The notes: a model not told the origin generated them from the letters alone. 8,042 nucleotides of DNA from JAFMDF01 sp039024375 (GCA_039024375.1 JBCCQK010000405.1:1-8042), one strand, 5' to 3'. Shown: positions 1-6,129, counted from the first letter of the stretch. Program-made: numbers and translations.

Positions 1-242
1 ATAGCCGTCAGGTTAAGAACAAAGGTGGACGGTGCGACGCACCTAATTGAAGAGCCGAGTTGAACTGCCCGATACAAAGGTGGTCGTCCCGATGGGACTT
101 TTAGCGTCAAGATGCGTAGCATCGACTACATTTGTATCAGTCTCAGCAAGAATTTCGCTTCACAAAGGTGCAGCGCAGTTCTCCGTATGGACCGACTACA
201 TTTGTCCAATTAAATTATTTTCTTTCTTAGCCTGACGGCTAT
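1..242. repeat. Inverted-repeat element with nested 12-mer/hairpin cassettes
   Basis: The ends, 1-17 and 226-242, are inverted repeats with 16 of 17 bases matching. Inside, a 12-mer of the form ACAAAKGTRGTC recurs next to short perfect palindromes. ACAAAGGTGGAC (19-30) is followed by GGTGCGACGCACC (31-43). ACAAAGGTGGTC (74-85) is followed by GTCCCGATGGGAC (86-98). In the opposite orientation, GATGCGTAGCATC (111-123) is followed by GACTACATTTGT (124-135), and a degenerate hairpin is followed by GACTACATTTGT (194-205). Bases 71-78 and 131-138 are exact complements, so the two middle cassettes form the arms of a larger hairpin centred near 105. The hairpins differ in sequence while each stays self-complementary. 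No convincing protein is encoded. The left flank lies outside the window, so a target duplication cannot be tested. Confidence 0.6.
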
Positions 243-267
243 GGTCTCCAGACTTGAAATCACTATC

Positions 268-287
268 TGCTCGTCTCCCGACGAGCA
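268..287. other. Strong hairpin upstream of the OmpA-family gene
   Basis: TGCTCGTC (268-275) and GACGAGCA (280-287) form a perfect 8-bp stem with a TCCC loop. CTATC (263-267) and GATAG (294-298) can add an outer stem across an asymmetric loop. No T-run follows on either strand, so it is not a standard terminator. It may be a 5' leader structure of the downstream gene or part of the adjoining palindromic element. GGCTAT at 237-242 can also pair with ATAGCC at 295-300. Confidence 0.45.
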
Positions 288-318
288 TTGATTGATAGCC
301 TACATCGTTAATTGCACG

Positions 319-353
319 AATAACAAATAACAAATAACAAATAACCAATAACC
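319..353. repeat. Heptamer tandem array upstream of the first gene
   Basis: Five consecutive 7-bp units are visible: AATAACA three times, then AATAACC twice. The array stops 8 bp before the ATG at 362. It belongs to the same style of degenerate heptamer arrays seen elsewhere in this window. If transcribed, it would be the immediate 5' leader of the OmpA-family gene. Confidence 0.75.
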
Positions 354-361
354 CATCAAAT

Positions 362-2815
362 ATGCGTTTTCTCATCAGCTCACTTGTTTTTCTGCTTTGC
401 GCAAATCAACTTTTGTCCCAAAAAAAAGGAGATAAAGTCTATGACAATTTAGGCTACTTGACGGCGACGGATTATTACCAAGATTTGGACGAAGCCGAAC
501 AGAGTTACGAAGTCAAACTTAAGTTGGCCAATAGCTTTTTGTTCAATAGCCAATACGAAGCGGCGGAGTATTGGTACGCCCAAATCATCAACGAGGTGAA
601 GGAAGTGGAAACCATTTTGCGCTACGCCCAATCTTTGCAGGCCAATGGTAAATGCGAAGACGCCATACGTTGGTACAAAGCCTACCAAGCGCAAAGCGAC
701 GATACCTCCCGTTCCTTCATTGAAGACTGTGACGAGATTAAGCGGTTTACCAACCATAAAAACATCAAGCTCTACAATTTAACGGATTTGAATACCGAGC
801 ACCACGATTTTAGTCCCGTTCCGCACAAAGACGGCGTTATCTTCACTTCGATGCGCAAAGGCAATAATTCGATTACCAACAACACGGATAAGTGGACCAA
901 AGACAATTTTTCGGACTTATTCTATGCCGTTCAAAAAGACGATGCTTTCGAAAAACCCAAGGCACTTAGTGGCGAAGTCAATGGCACGTTTCACGACGGC
1001 GTTGCTACGTTTAGTGGCCCCGCCAAAACGATGTATTTCACCCGAACAAGTAAGAAGAAAAGTGAGGAAGGAGATACTAAAAAATTAAAAATATACAGTG
1101 CGAAAGGCGAGGGGGAAAAATGGGAAAACACTACCGAACTCCCCTTTTGCGACAAAGAATATTCCACTTGCCACCCTACGCTATCGACCGATGGGCTACG
1201 ACTCTACTTCTCTTCCGACCGAGGCGGCGGTTTCGGTGGAATGGACATTTACGTTAGTCAAAAAGTAGGCAACAAATGGGGAGAACCCGTTAATTTAGGC
1301 CCTGCCGTCAACACTGCGGGTAACGAAATTTTCCCCTTCATCAGTCAAAAAGACAAACTATTTTTTGCCTCCAACGGTCACAAAGGCATGGGCGGCTTGG
1401 ATATTTTTGTGGTAGAAAAATCGGACGATAGCGACGAAAACAGTTGGGCCGACCGAAAAAATGTCGGCAAGCCCATCAATTCCAAAAAAGATGACTTTGG
1501 CTTTTACATAGACGCCGAAGAAGAAATGGGCTACGTCTCTTCCAATCGACCGGGCGGCGCGGGCTTAGACGACATCTATCGTTGGAACAAAACCGAAGAA
1601 GACGAAGACAAAGAAGACCCTTTCGACCCCAATCCCAAAAAAGAAAATGCCCTCGTGAAAGCGGGTAAATCGGGCATCTTCGCCGTGGCCGTTTGTGATG
1701 CCAAAACGGGCGCTCGTTTGGAAAATGCACGGGTAGCACTGCTCAAATCGGAAGATAACTGGATTGCCTACGAAGACGCCAACGATATGCCCAATACCAT
1801 TTTGACCAACGATATTGGCGGCGATTACGGGATTAAAGTAAAAGGCGGCGTGGTTCGGGCCGACGCTTCGTTTACGACGAATTCGAACGGGGTTTTCAAT
1901 TACTTTTTAGAAGAAAGCAAAACCTATTCTTTCTACGCCGAGAAGGATTATTATCGGCCCAATCGCCAACAACTGACAGGAGCGCAATTAATGGAAAATA
2001 CGGATTATTGCATTCCTTTGGTGAAAAGAAATTGTGTTCGACTGAAAGGGCGAGTGAAAAATAAAGATTTTCCAAAGTTTATCCCAGGAGCGGAGGTCAC
2101 TTTAGTCGATAAATGTACGGGTGCAACGACTACTTTGGAAACAGATTATGATGGCAAATTTGAGATGTGCATCGAATGTAGCTGCGAATACGACATCACC
2201 GCTCGAAAATTGAACTTCAAAGACGGACAATCGCAAGTTTCGACGCTCAATGTGCCTTGCAACTCCACCATCGTGATGAACACACTAATTGAACTAGAAT
2301 TAGACCGTCTCGACCCCAGCAATGACCAAGTGACGCCCAACTACGTCAACGAATACTTAACGGGAGACCCCAACGGTAATTACCGTGTAGGCCAAGAAAT
2401 TACACTCAACCACATCTACTACGATTTCGACCAGCACTACATCCGAGCCGACGCCGCCAACGATTTGGATTATTTGGTATTAATTATGAACGAATACCCA
2501 AGTATGCAGATTTCGCTAGCTTCGCATACCGACAGTCGAGGAAAAACGGAATACAACGAATGGCTCTCCAAAAGTCGGTCAAAATCCGCCAAAAAATACT
2601 TAATCCAGCAGGGCATCGCCGCCTACCGCATCAACCAAGCTATCGGCTACGGCGAATCGCAACACGTCAACGACTGCTACGACGGCGTGGAATGCAGCGA
2701 AGAAGAACACCAGCGCAACCGCCGAACGGTCGTTACCATCACTCGTTTGGACGAAAGCGTTCCCGTACGTACGGTTGCTCAGCCGAAAGTAATTGACCGA
2801 AAACCAGGGTCTTAG
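362..2815 (+). CDS. OmpA-family outer-membrane lipid/wall-associated protein with PD40 repeats
   Basis: An 817-residue exported protein, probably in the outer membrane or periplasm and anchored to peptidoglycan. Residues 1-20 look like a Sec signal peptide (hydrophobic stretch, then LLSQ). Residues about 30-130 resemble TPR helices. At least five PD40 (WD40-like propeller) blades follow, near 150-163, 213-228, 271-299, 324-350 and 380-406, with SSDRGG-type turns. An acidic linker (411-425) leads to two beta-sandwich stretches like carboxypeptidase regulatory domains (about 436-550 and 557-640). The C-terminal OmpA domain (about 683-797) contains YYDFD, HTDSRG and NRR. D724 and R739 have the 15-residue spacing of the pair that binds diaminopimelate in OmpA of Acinetobacter. 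In Bacteroidota such genes often sit beside PorP/SprF-like genes, but none is present here. The ATG at 362 is directly followed by the signal peptide. Its exact role is unknown. Confidence 0.93.
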   Translation: MRFLISSLVFLLCANQLLSQKKGDKVYDNLGYLTATDYYQDLDEAEQSYEVKLKLANSFLFNSQYEAAEYWYAQIINEVKEVETILRYAQSLQANGKCEDAIRWYKAYQAQSDDTSRSFIEDCDEIKRFTNHKNIKLYNLTDLNTEHHDFSPVPHKDGVIFTSMRKGNNSITNNTDKWTKDNFSDLFYAVQKDDAFEKPKALSGEVNGTFHDGVATFSGPAKTMYFTRTSKKKSEEGDTKKLKIYSAKGEGEKWENTTELPFCDKEYSTCHPTLSTDGLRLYFSSDRGGGFGGMDIYVSQKVGNKWGEPVNLGPAVNTAGNEIFPFISQKDKLFFASNGHKGMGGLDIFVVEKSDDSDENSWADRKNVGKPINSKKDDFGFYIDAEEEMGYVSSNRPGGAGLDDIYRWNKTEEDEDKEDPFDPNPKKENALVKAGKSGIFAVAVCDAKTGARLENARVALLKSEDNWIAYEDANDMPNTILTNDIGGDYGIKVKGGVVRADASFTTNSNGVFNYFLEESKTYSFYAEKDYYRPNRQQLTGAQLMENTDYCIPLVKRNCVRLKGRVKNKDFPKFIPGAEVTLVDKCTGATTTLETDYDGKFEMCIECSCEYDITARKLNFKDGQSQVSTLNVPCNSTIVMNTLIELELDRLDPSNDQVTPNYVNEYLTGDPNGNYRVGQEITLNHIYYDFDQHYIRADAANDLDYLVLIMNEYPSMQISLASHTDSRGKTEYNEWLSKSRSKSAKKYLIQQGIAAYRINQAIGYGESQHVNDCYDGVECSEEEHQRNRRTVVTITRLDESVPVRTVAQPKVIDRKPGS

Positions 2816-2843
2816 CAATGTACAATTATCAATTATCAATGTG
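2816..2843. repeat. Heptamer array abutting the OmpA-family stop codon
   Basis: Four 7-bp units, CAATGTA, CAATTAT, CAATTAT and CAATGTG, begin at the base after the TAG stop at 2813-2815. They share the CAAT core with the arrays at 2943 and, on the other strand, at 3224. Confidence 0.7.
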
Positions 2844-2865
2844 CGATGAGCCAACTAAAAAGGGG

Positions 2866-2932
2866 CAACGTCCAAATCCCCGTACGGGTAAACTATTGTC
2901 CAAGTCAACAGTAAACATTGCATCCGTTGTCC
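2866..2932. repeat. CAACGTCC intergenic repeat, copy A (long form)
   Basis: This unit begins CAACGTCCAAATCC, includes the perfect palindrome CCCGTACGGG (2879-2888), and ends CATCCGTTGTCC. It matches the copy at 2979-3030 almost throughout, apart from a 15-bp segment with the palindrome that the second copy lacks. No coding potential is apparent. Confidence 0.75.
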
Positions 2933-2942
2933 TTAAAAACAG

Positions 2943-2967
2943 CAATGGGCAATAAACAATGAGCAAG
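2943..2967. repeat. Heptamer array between repeat copies A and B
   Basis: The units are CAATGGG, CAATAAA, CAATGAG and a partial CAAG. They are followed by an A-rich spacer and repeat copy B. This order (heptamers, A-rich spacer, CAACGTCC unit) recurs at other junctions. Confidence 0.65.
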
Positions 2968-2978
2968 TTAAAAAAGGT

Positions 2979-3030
2979 CAACGTCCAAATCCGTTGTCCA
3001 AGTCAACAGTGAACATAGCATCCGTTGTCC
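2979..3030. repeat. CAACGTCC intergenic repeat, copy B (short form)
   Basis: This copy begins CAACGTCCAAATCCGTTGTCC and ends ATCCGTTGTCC. Outside the missing 15-bp palindromic segment it differs from copy A at only a few bases, suggesting a recent local duplication or a strongly conserved family. Confidence 0.75.
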
Positions 3031-3064
3031 TTAAAAAGTAGCAGTTTGCAAATAGGCTGTACGA

Positions 3065-3210
3065 AGTTTACAAATTAGGATTTAATTCAACACAGATTTA
3101 CCAGATTCAATAGACGTTCACTGATTTCCTTCGCTATTCGAGTAAAAAATCAGTAAGAAATCTGCTAAATTTTACCCAATTTGTGTTGAATCAAACCTAA
3201 CTTGCAAACT
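3065..3210. mobile_element. 146-bp inverted-repeat element, MITE-like
   Basis: The left arm 3065-3098 and right arm 3178-3210 are inverted repeats matching at about 29 of 34 positions with one gap. Both arms contain ATTCAACACA. A further inner pair, ACTGATTT (3120-3127) and AAATCAGT (3147-3154), makes the whole segment fold. A third, partial copy of the terminal motif (AGTTTGCAAATAGG, 3043-3056) lies just outside the left end in direct orientation. I see no clear target-site duplication and no transposase gene, so calling it mobile is an inference from its shape. Confidence 0.55.
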
Positions 3211-3223
3211 TTCTACTGCCCTA

Positions 3224-3258
3224 ATTGTACATTGTTCATTGCAAATTATAAATTGACT
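3224..3258. repeat. Heptamer array just upstream of the VOC gene
   Basis: Five 7-bp units begin with ATT: ATTGTAC, ATTGTTC, ATTGCAA, ATTATAA and ATTGACT. The array ends 3 bp before the ATG at 3262. Read on the minus strand, the units are CAATNNN, the same family as the arrays at 2816 and 2943. Confidence 0.6.
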
Positions 3259-3261
3259 TCA

Positions 3262-3657
3262 ATGTACCAAAGAATTGCCCACATCGCCCTAGTTGTCGAA
3301 GACTACGACGACGCCATCGCCTTTTATACCCAAAAATTACATTTCGACCTCATCGAAGATACGCCGCTGGAACCCGGCAAACGCTGGGTGTTGGTTGCGC
3401 CCAAAGGCGCCAAAGAATGTCAATTACTCCTAGCCAAAGCCGCCAACCCCAAACAAACCGCCAGCATCGGCAACCAAACGGGCGGCCGCGTGTTTCTCTT
3501 TCTACATACGGATAACTTCGAACGAGATTACCAAAATCTGCTCGACCAAGACATTGAAATCGTTCGGCCTCCGCAAACGCACGACTACGGTACCGTGGCC
3601 GTTTTTGCCGATTTATACGGAAATTTGTGGGATTTGATTGAGCCGAGTGGAAAGTAG
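3262..3657 (+). CDS. VOC (glyoxalase/bleomycin resistance-like) family protein
   Basis: A 131-residue cytoplasmic protein of the vicinal oxygen chelate fold, with two beta-alpha-beta-beta-beta halves. The first half is residues 5-58, starting IAHIALVVEDYDDAIAFY. The second is 76-128, ending in the typical DLYGNLWDLIEP. H7 and E127 stand where family members carry metal ligands. Q54 is a possible third ligand. The fourth, at the start of the second half, is not obvious, so catalysis is uncertain. Family members include glyoxalases, dioxygenases and antibiotic-binding proteins, and the substrate cannot be read from sequence. I chose the ATG at 3262 because the frame upstream is heptamer repeat and inverted-repeat arm. 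The TAG stop lies inside the first unit of the AGTAGC array. Confidence 0.88.
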   Translation: MYQRIAHIALVVEDYDDAIAFYTQKLHFDLIEDTPLEPGKRWVLVAPKGAKECQLLLAKAANPKQTASIGNQTGGRVFLFLHTDNFERDYQNLLDQDIEIVRPPQTHDYGTVAVFADLYGNLWDLIEPSGK

Positions 3658-3735
3658 CAGTAGGCAGTAGGCAGTAGGCAGTAGCAGTAGCAGTAGGCAG
3701 TAGCAGTAGCAGTAGCAGTAGGCAGTGACAGTAAC
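3653..3735. repeat. Mixed 6/7-bp tandem array (AGTAGC/AGTAGGC)
   Basis: Eleven uninterrupted units alternate irregularly between AGTAGC (six copies) and AGTAGGC (five copies), followed by AGTGAC and AGTAAC. The VOC stop codon TAG (3655-3657) lies inside the first unit. The two unit lengths differ only by one G. Shorter arrays of the same units occur at 6130-6161 and 6828-6852. Such an array is a likely site of copy-number variation, and changes at its left edge could alter the protein end. Confidence 0.9.
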
Positions 3736-3772
3736 AGGAAGAAAGAGTAGTAACTGACAATCTTACGAGGGT

Positions 3773-3822
3773 CAACATCTAAATCCGCTGTCCGTCAACG
3801 TTAAATAGGTAATCCGTTGTCC
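3773..3822. repeat. CAACGTCC intergenic repeat, copy C
   Basis: CAACATCTAAATCCGCTGTCC is matched step by step to copy B and followed by GTCAACG and ATCCGTTGTCC. It is a diverged short-form copy that again lies downstream of a 6/7-mer array on the same strand. Confidence 0.6.
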
Positions 3823-3873
3823 CTAGAAAAAGTGACAGGGGGCAATAGCAACTGAGAATAATACAGAAAAAGT

Positions 3874-3921
3874 CAACGTCCAATTCCCCATACGGGCGAG
3901 CAGTGCTCCCTCAATCCGTGT
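3874..3921. repeat. CAACGTCC intergenic repeat, copy D (long form)
   Basis: CAACGTCCAATTCC is followed by CCATACGGG, corresponding to the near-palindromic insert of copy A, and ends ATCCGTGTT. It lies 14 bp upstream of the hydrolase ATG at 3936. The stretch from 3823 to 3873 before it holds CAATAGCAACTGAG-type degenerate heptamer remnants and an A-rich spacer. Confidence 0.55.
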
Positions 3922-3935
3922 TATAAAGCAAAGTA

Positions 3936-4724
3936 ATGAAAGCAAACACCAACAAAAAATTCGAAATCACGACCATGAAAGAAATAAAAAGACCTTCCCT
4001 ATTCCTCTTTTTCACCGAAATTTTCCGCGCCCTGTTGGAATACCGTAAAGTCATCCCTTTCATTAAAAACTACACGGTCGAAAAGAAAAGACCGCCCCAA
4101 CAAGTCCTCGTCATCCCAGGATTTATGGCCAGCGACGTTTCCACCCAACCTCTCCGACAGTTCTTACAAAAATTCGGCTACGAGACGCACGGATGGAAGC
4201 TCGGAACGAACTTCGCCGATTTGACCCAGTTGCCCCTCATTTCCCAACAAATAGACGATTTATACGCCAAAAATAAGGAACCCATTAACTTAATCGGTTG
4301 GAGCTTAGGCGGCGTTTATGCGAGAGAGATGGCCAAAGAACAACCCGAAAAAATTCGACAGGTTATCACGCTAGGCTCTCCGTTTAGTGGCATTTTAGAA
4401 CCTAATAACGCCAATATCACCTTTCGATTCATCAGTTGGCTAAGAGGATACCCCGAATTGGACCCAGATTTCATCAATGGGCTACCAGCACCAGCAGAAG
4501 TGCCAACAACGGCATTATATTCTAAGAAAGATGGGATTGTCCCTTGGCAGGTTTGCCGAGAGCAAGTAGAAGACGAAATACACGAAAATGTGGAAGTAAC
4601 GTGCAGTCACTTGGGAATGGGCGTAGAGTGTAACGTACTGGAAATCATTGCCGACCGCTTACAATACGACGCTACGAATTGGAAAAAATATGATGAAGCA
4701 ACCGAGCCAACTACTGCGGCGTAA
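3936..4724 (+). CDS. Alpha/beta-fold hydrolase, lipase/PGAP1-like
   Basis: A 262-residue hydrolase. The strand VLVIPGF (57-63) gives the oxyanion region. GWSLGG (121-126) is the nucleophile elbow with Ser123. Asp199 (KKDGIVP) and His225 (CSHLGMG) complete the likely triad. The spacing and sequence around GWSLGG and LGSPFSG resemble triacylglycerol lipase or PGAP1-type esterases. The true substrate is unknown. There is no cleavable signal peptide, though residues 20-45 are hydrophobic and could associate with membrane. A second ATG at 3975 (Met14) is a credible alternative start, since the first 13 residues are Lys/Asn-rich. The 3' end overlaps the convergent DUF2237 gene by 14 bp with no terminator between them. 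Confidence 0.9.
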   Translation: MKANTNKKFEITTMKEIKRPSLFLFFTEIFRALLEYRKVIPFIKNYTVEKKRPPQQVLVIPGFMASDVSTQPLRQFLQKFGYETHGWKLGTNFADLTQLPLISQQIDDLYAKNKEPINLIGWSLGGVYAREMAKEQPEKIRQVITLGSPFSGILEPNNANITFRFISWLRGYPELDPDFINGLPAPAEVPTTALYSKKDGIVPWQVCREQVEDEIHENVEVTCSHLGMGVECNVLEIIADRLQYDATNWKKYDEATEPTTAA

Positions 4725-5199
4725 CGGCGTATTTTTTCAACTCTTCCATCGTCACAAAATCCAATGCACGAGCGTGCGTACTTTCCAAAACCACGGGCGG
4801 GGCGTAACCTGCTACCATCGCTTCACGCCACCGACTCGCACACAGACACCATTGGTCGCCCGGTTTTAATCCCGGAAAATTGTAATGCGGAACGGGCGTA
4901 CTCAAATCATTCCCCCGACTTTTGGTGTAAGTCAAAAAAGCCTCTGTCATTCTAGCACAGACGACGTGCGTCCCATAATCAGTCGGCCCCGTTTGACAAA
5001 ATCCATCTCGATAAAATCCCGTCATCGGGTCATAGCAGCAAGATTTTAGTTCCGTACCGAGAACGTTTTTAGCAGTGGTGGCGGTCTTCTCCATTTTTCC
5101 GTTATCGAGCAAGCAATTTTTATCCGTTTGGGCCGTAAGACTAACGCCCATTATTAATGACAAAAACACAAAAAATAAAGAGGTAGAAAATTGTTGCAT
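4711..5199 (-). CDS. DUF2237 family protein with N-terminal signal peptide
   Basis: A 162-residue protein. Residues 1-23 form a signal peptide (hydrophobic core, then SLTAQ). Residues 45-158 match the DUF2237 family: NVLG (45-48), DPMTGFYRDGFC (57-68), GPTDYGTHVVCARMTEAFL (71-89), RGNDLSTP (95-102), FPGLKPGDQWCLCASRW (108-124) and APPVVLESTH (133-142). As I recall the family, most members are about 120 residues without a leader, so an exported copy is unusual. Seven cysteines (29, 54, 55, 68, 81, 118, 120) could form disulfides or bind metal outside the cytoplasm. The biochemical function of the family is unknown. It lies 74 bp downstream of the YkuK-like gene on the same strand, so the two may be cotranscribed. 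Confidence 0.9.
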   Translation of the reverse strand: MQQFSTSLFFVFLSLIMGVSLTAQTDKNCLLDNGKMEKTATTAKNVLGTELKSCCYDPMTGFYRDGFCQTGPTDYGTHVVCARMTEAFLTYTKSRGNDLSTPVPHYNFPGLKPGDQWCLCASRWREAMVAGYAPPVVLESTHARALDFVTMEELKKYAVTPQ

Positions 5200-5273
5200 G
5201 GTAAATAGAAAATCAACTTTTCCTAGATGAAAAAGTTCACAAGATAGCTTAGTATCTCGACCTCTACGCCTTC

Positions 5274-5828
5274 TTACACGACCTTATCCGCACAAGAGGA
5301 ACTGGCAAAAGCGTGTGGCTTGGCTTTAAACACAAATCCCATTCCTAAAATGTAGCCCATCGCTTCCCGCAAAGCTACATTTGACTGAAAATTCGGGTCC
5401 GTATTAATATCGGCATGAACTTCCAGCTCTACTTGGTACATATCCAATAAATCACAAAGCCCATAAGCGACTTGAACGGACTTGGACACCTCCAAAATCA
5501 TTCGCTCTTTCAAGGACATAGTTTGCTTCTCTTTGTAATTACTGATGAACATAAATCCCCCTTTTTTCTCCCGCAAAAACACAATAACCGTCGCAAATTC
5601 GACGACCTTGCCACGAACCTGCGAATCGGTTCCAATGCATACTTTGAGTTTATGCCCCGCCTCCGTTTCTCGAATTAGCGTGTTTTCGACGGCTTCTAAC
5701 AAAGGTTGTTCAATCTTATCTCCGTTGAGCCTTCTCCAGTTCATGGTATCCATTTTTTGTAATTTTTTGTCTTTTAAAAATAGTTTCTTACCACCAGAAA
5801 GTTTGGTAAAACGACCCGTTTCGGGCAT
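5274..5828 (-). CDS. YkuK-type ribonuclease H-like protein (DUF458)
   Basis: Up to 184 residues, matching the YkuK/DUF458 family with an RNase H-like fold. Strand 61-70 (LKVCIGTDSQ) carries Asp68. Helix 105-120 (LKERMILEVSKS) carries Glu113. HADINTD carries Asp140. The C-terminal KPHAFASSSCADKVV carries Asp181. These four acids are placed as expected for a two-metal nuclease site, but I know of no proven substrate for the family. The start is uncertain: residues 1-25 are Lys-rich and outside the domain, and Met26 (5753) or Met29 (5744) would give a protein of about 156-159 residues that I consider at least as likely. I report the longest frame. No Shine-Dalgarno is visible at any of the three. 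Confidence 0.88.
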   Translation of the reverse strand: MPETGRFTKLSGGKKLFLKDKKLQKMDTMNWRRLNGDKIEQPLLEAVENTLIRETEAGHKLKVCIGTDSQVRGKVVEFATVIVFLREKKGGFMFISNYKEKQTMSLKERMILEVSKSVQVAYGLCDLLDMYQVELEVHADINTDPNFQSNVALREAMGYILGMGFVFKAKPHAFASSSCADKVV

Positions 5829-5943
5829 CTTGTTTGCTTTTGCATTAAGTTAAGCAATAAATACATACGAAAACGAAGAAACCCAAAATTTAATACAGAA
5901 ATGACTTTAAAACAACGATAGGCCGCTAAATAGTTCCGAAACT
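5829..5943. other. AT-rich upstream region of the YkuK-like gene, ending in a target duplication
   Basis: No gene is apparent. It should hold the leftward promoter for the YkuK-like gene, but I find no clear TAnnTTTG box. Its last nine bases, TCCGAAACT (5935-5943), are the left copy of the target-site duplication of the adjacent inserted element. Confidence 0.5.
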
Positions 5944-6088
5944 CATCAATTCTCAATTTGAATAATCACGAAGTGATTGAACTTCATGAGCACCGTATGA
6001 AATGCGGTGTTGAAGGAGATACACAACCTTACAACTCTGAAAGAGTTGAACATAATTGGTTATACGGCTTACAAATTGAGAATTATTG
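5944..6088. mobile_element. 145-bp MITE-like insertion with 9-bp target duplication
   Basis: The termini 5944-5960 and 6072-6088 are inverted repeats (15 of 17 matching, 13 of them contiguous) beginning CA and ending TG. TCCGAAACT flanks both sides exactly (5935-5943 and 6089-6097), a 9-bp direct repeat expected from a transposase-made staggered cut. Inside are three hairpins with the same GAA loop: AATCAC/GTGATT (5964-5978), CACCGTAT/ATGCGGTG with one G-T pair (5991-6009), and CAACTCT/AGAGTTG (6032-6048). CTTCA/TGAAG (5982-5986 and 6011-6015) encloses the second. There is no transposase gene, so it would depend on one elsewhere in the genome. Confidence 0.85.
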
Positions 6089-6115
6089 TCCGAAACTAAT
6101 ATTCGCCTATCTTTG
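6086..6115 (+). promoter_or_regulatory. Bacteroidota-type promoter for the GNAT gene
   Basis: TTG at 6086-6088 and TATCTTTG at 6108-6115 match the Bacteroidota -33 (TTG) and -7 (TAnnTTTG) elements with a 19-bp spacer. Transcription would start near 6121-6124, giving a leader of about 150 bases before the ATG at 6273. The TTG is the last three bases of the inserted element; the -7 box lies in host sequence. Confidence 0.55.
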
Positions 6116-6129
6116 TTTGGGAGAATGGC

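Noticed and set aside
127..204. TACATTTG at 127-134 and 197-204 as promoters for the OmpA-family gene
   Set aside because: Both fit TAnnTTTG but lack TTG at about 19 bp upstream, and both lie in the conserved 12-mer of the repeat element, which explains them.
47..235. A 62-residue open frame in the first palindromic element
   Set aside because: It runs through the inverted-repeat cassettes, has no recognisable domain, and its codons are explained by the palindromes.
268..287. Rho-independent terminator
   Set aside because: The stem is strong but no T-run follows on either strand.
3202..3261. Upstream extension of the VOC gene from a TTG codon
   Set aside because: The extra 20 residues are encoded by the MITE-like arm and heptamer array; the family fold begins right after the ATG at 3262.
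3350..3778. A 142-residue antisense frame rich in Leu, Thr, Ala and Tyr
   Set aside because: It is antisense to the VOC gene and its repetitive start is translation of the AGTAGC/AGTAGGC array.
2816..3921. CRISPR array
   Set aside because: Repeats are 6-7 bp without spacers, or diverged units at uneven distances; no cas gene is present.
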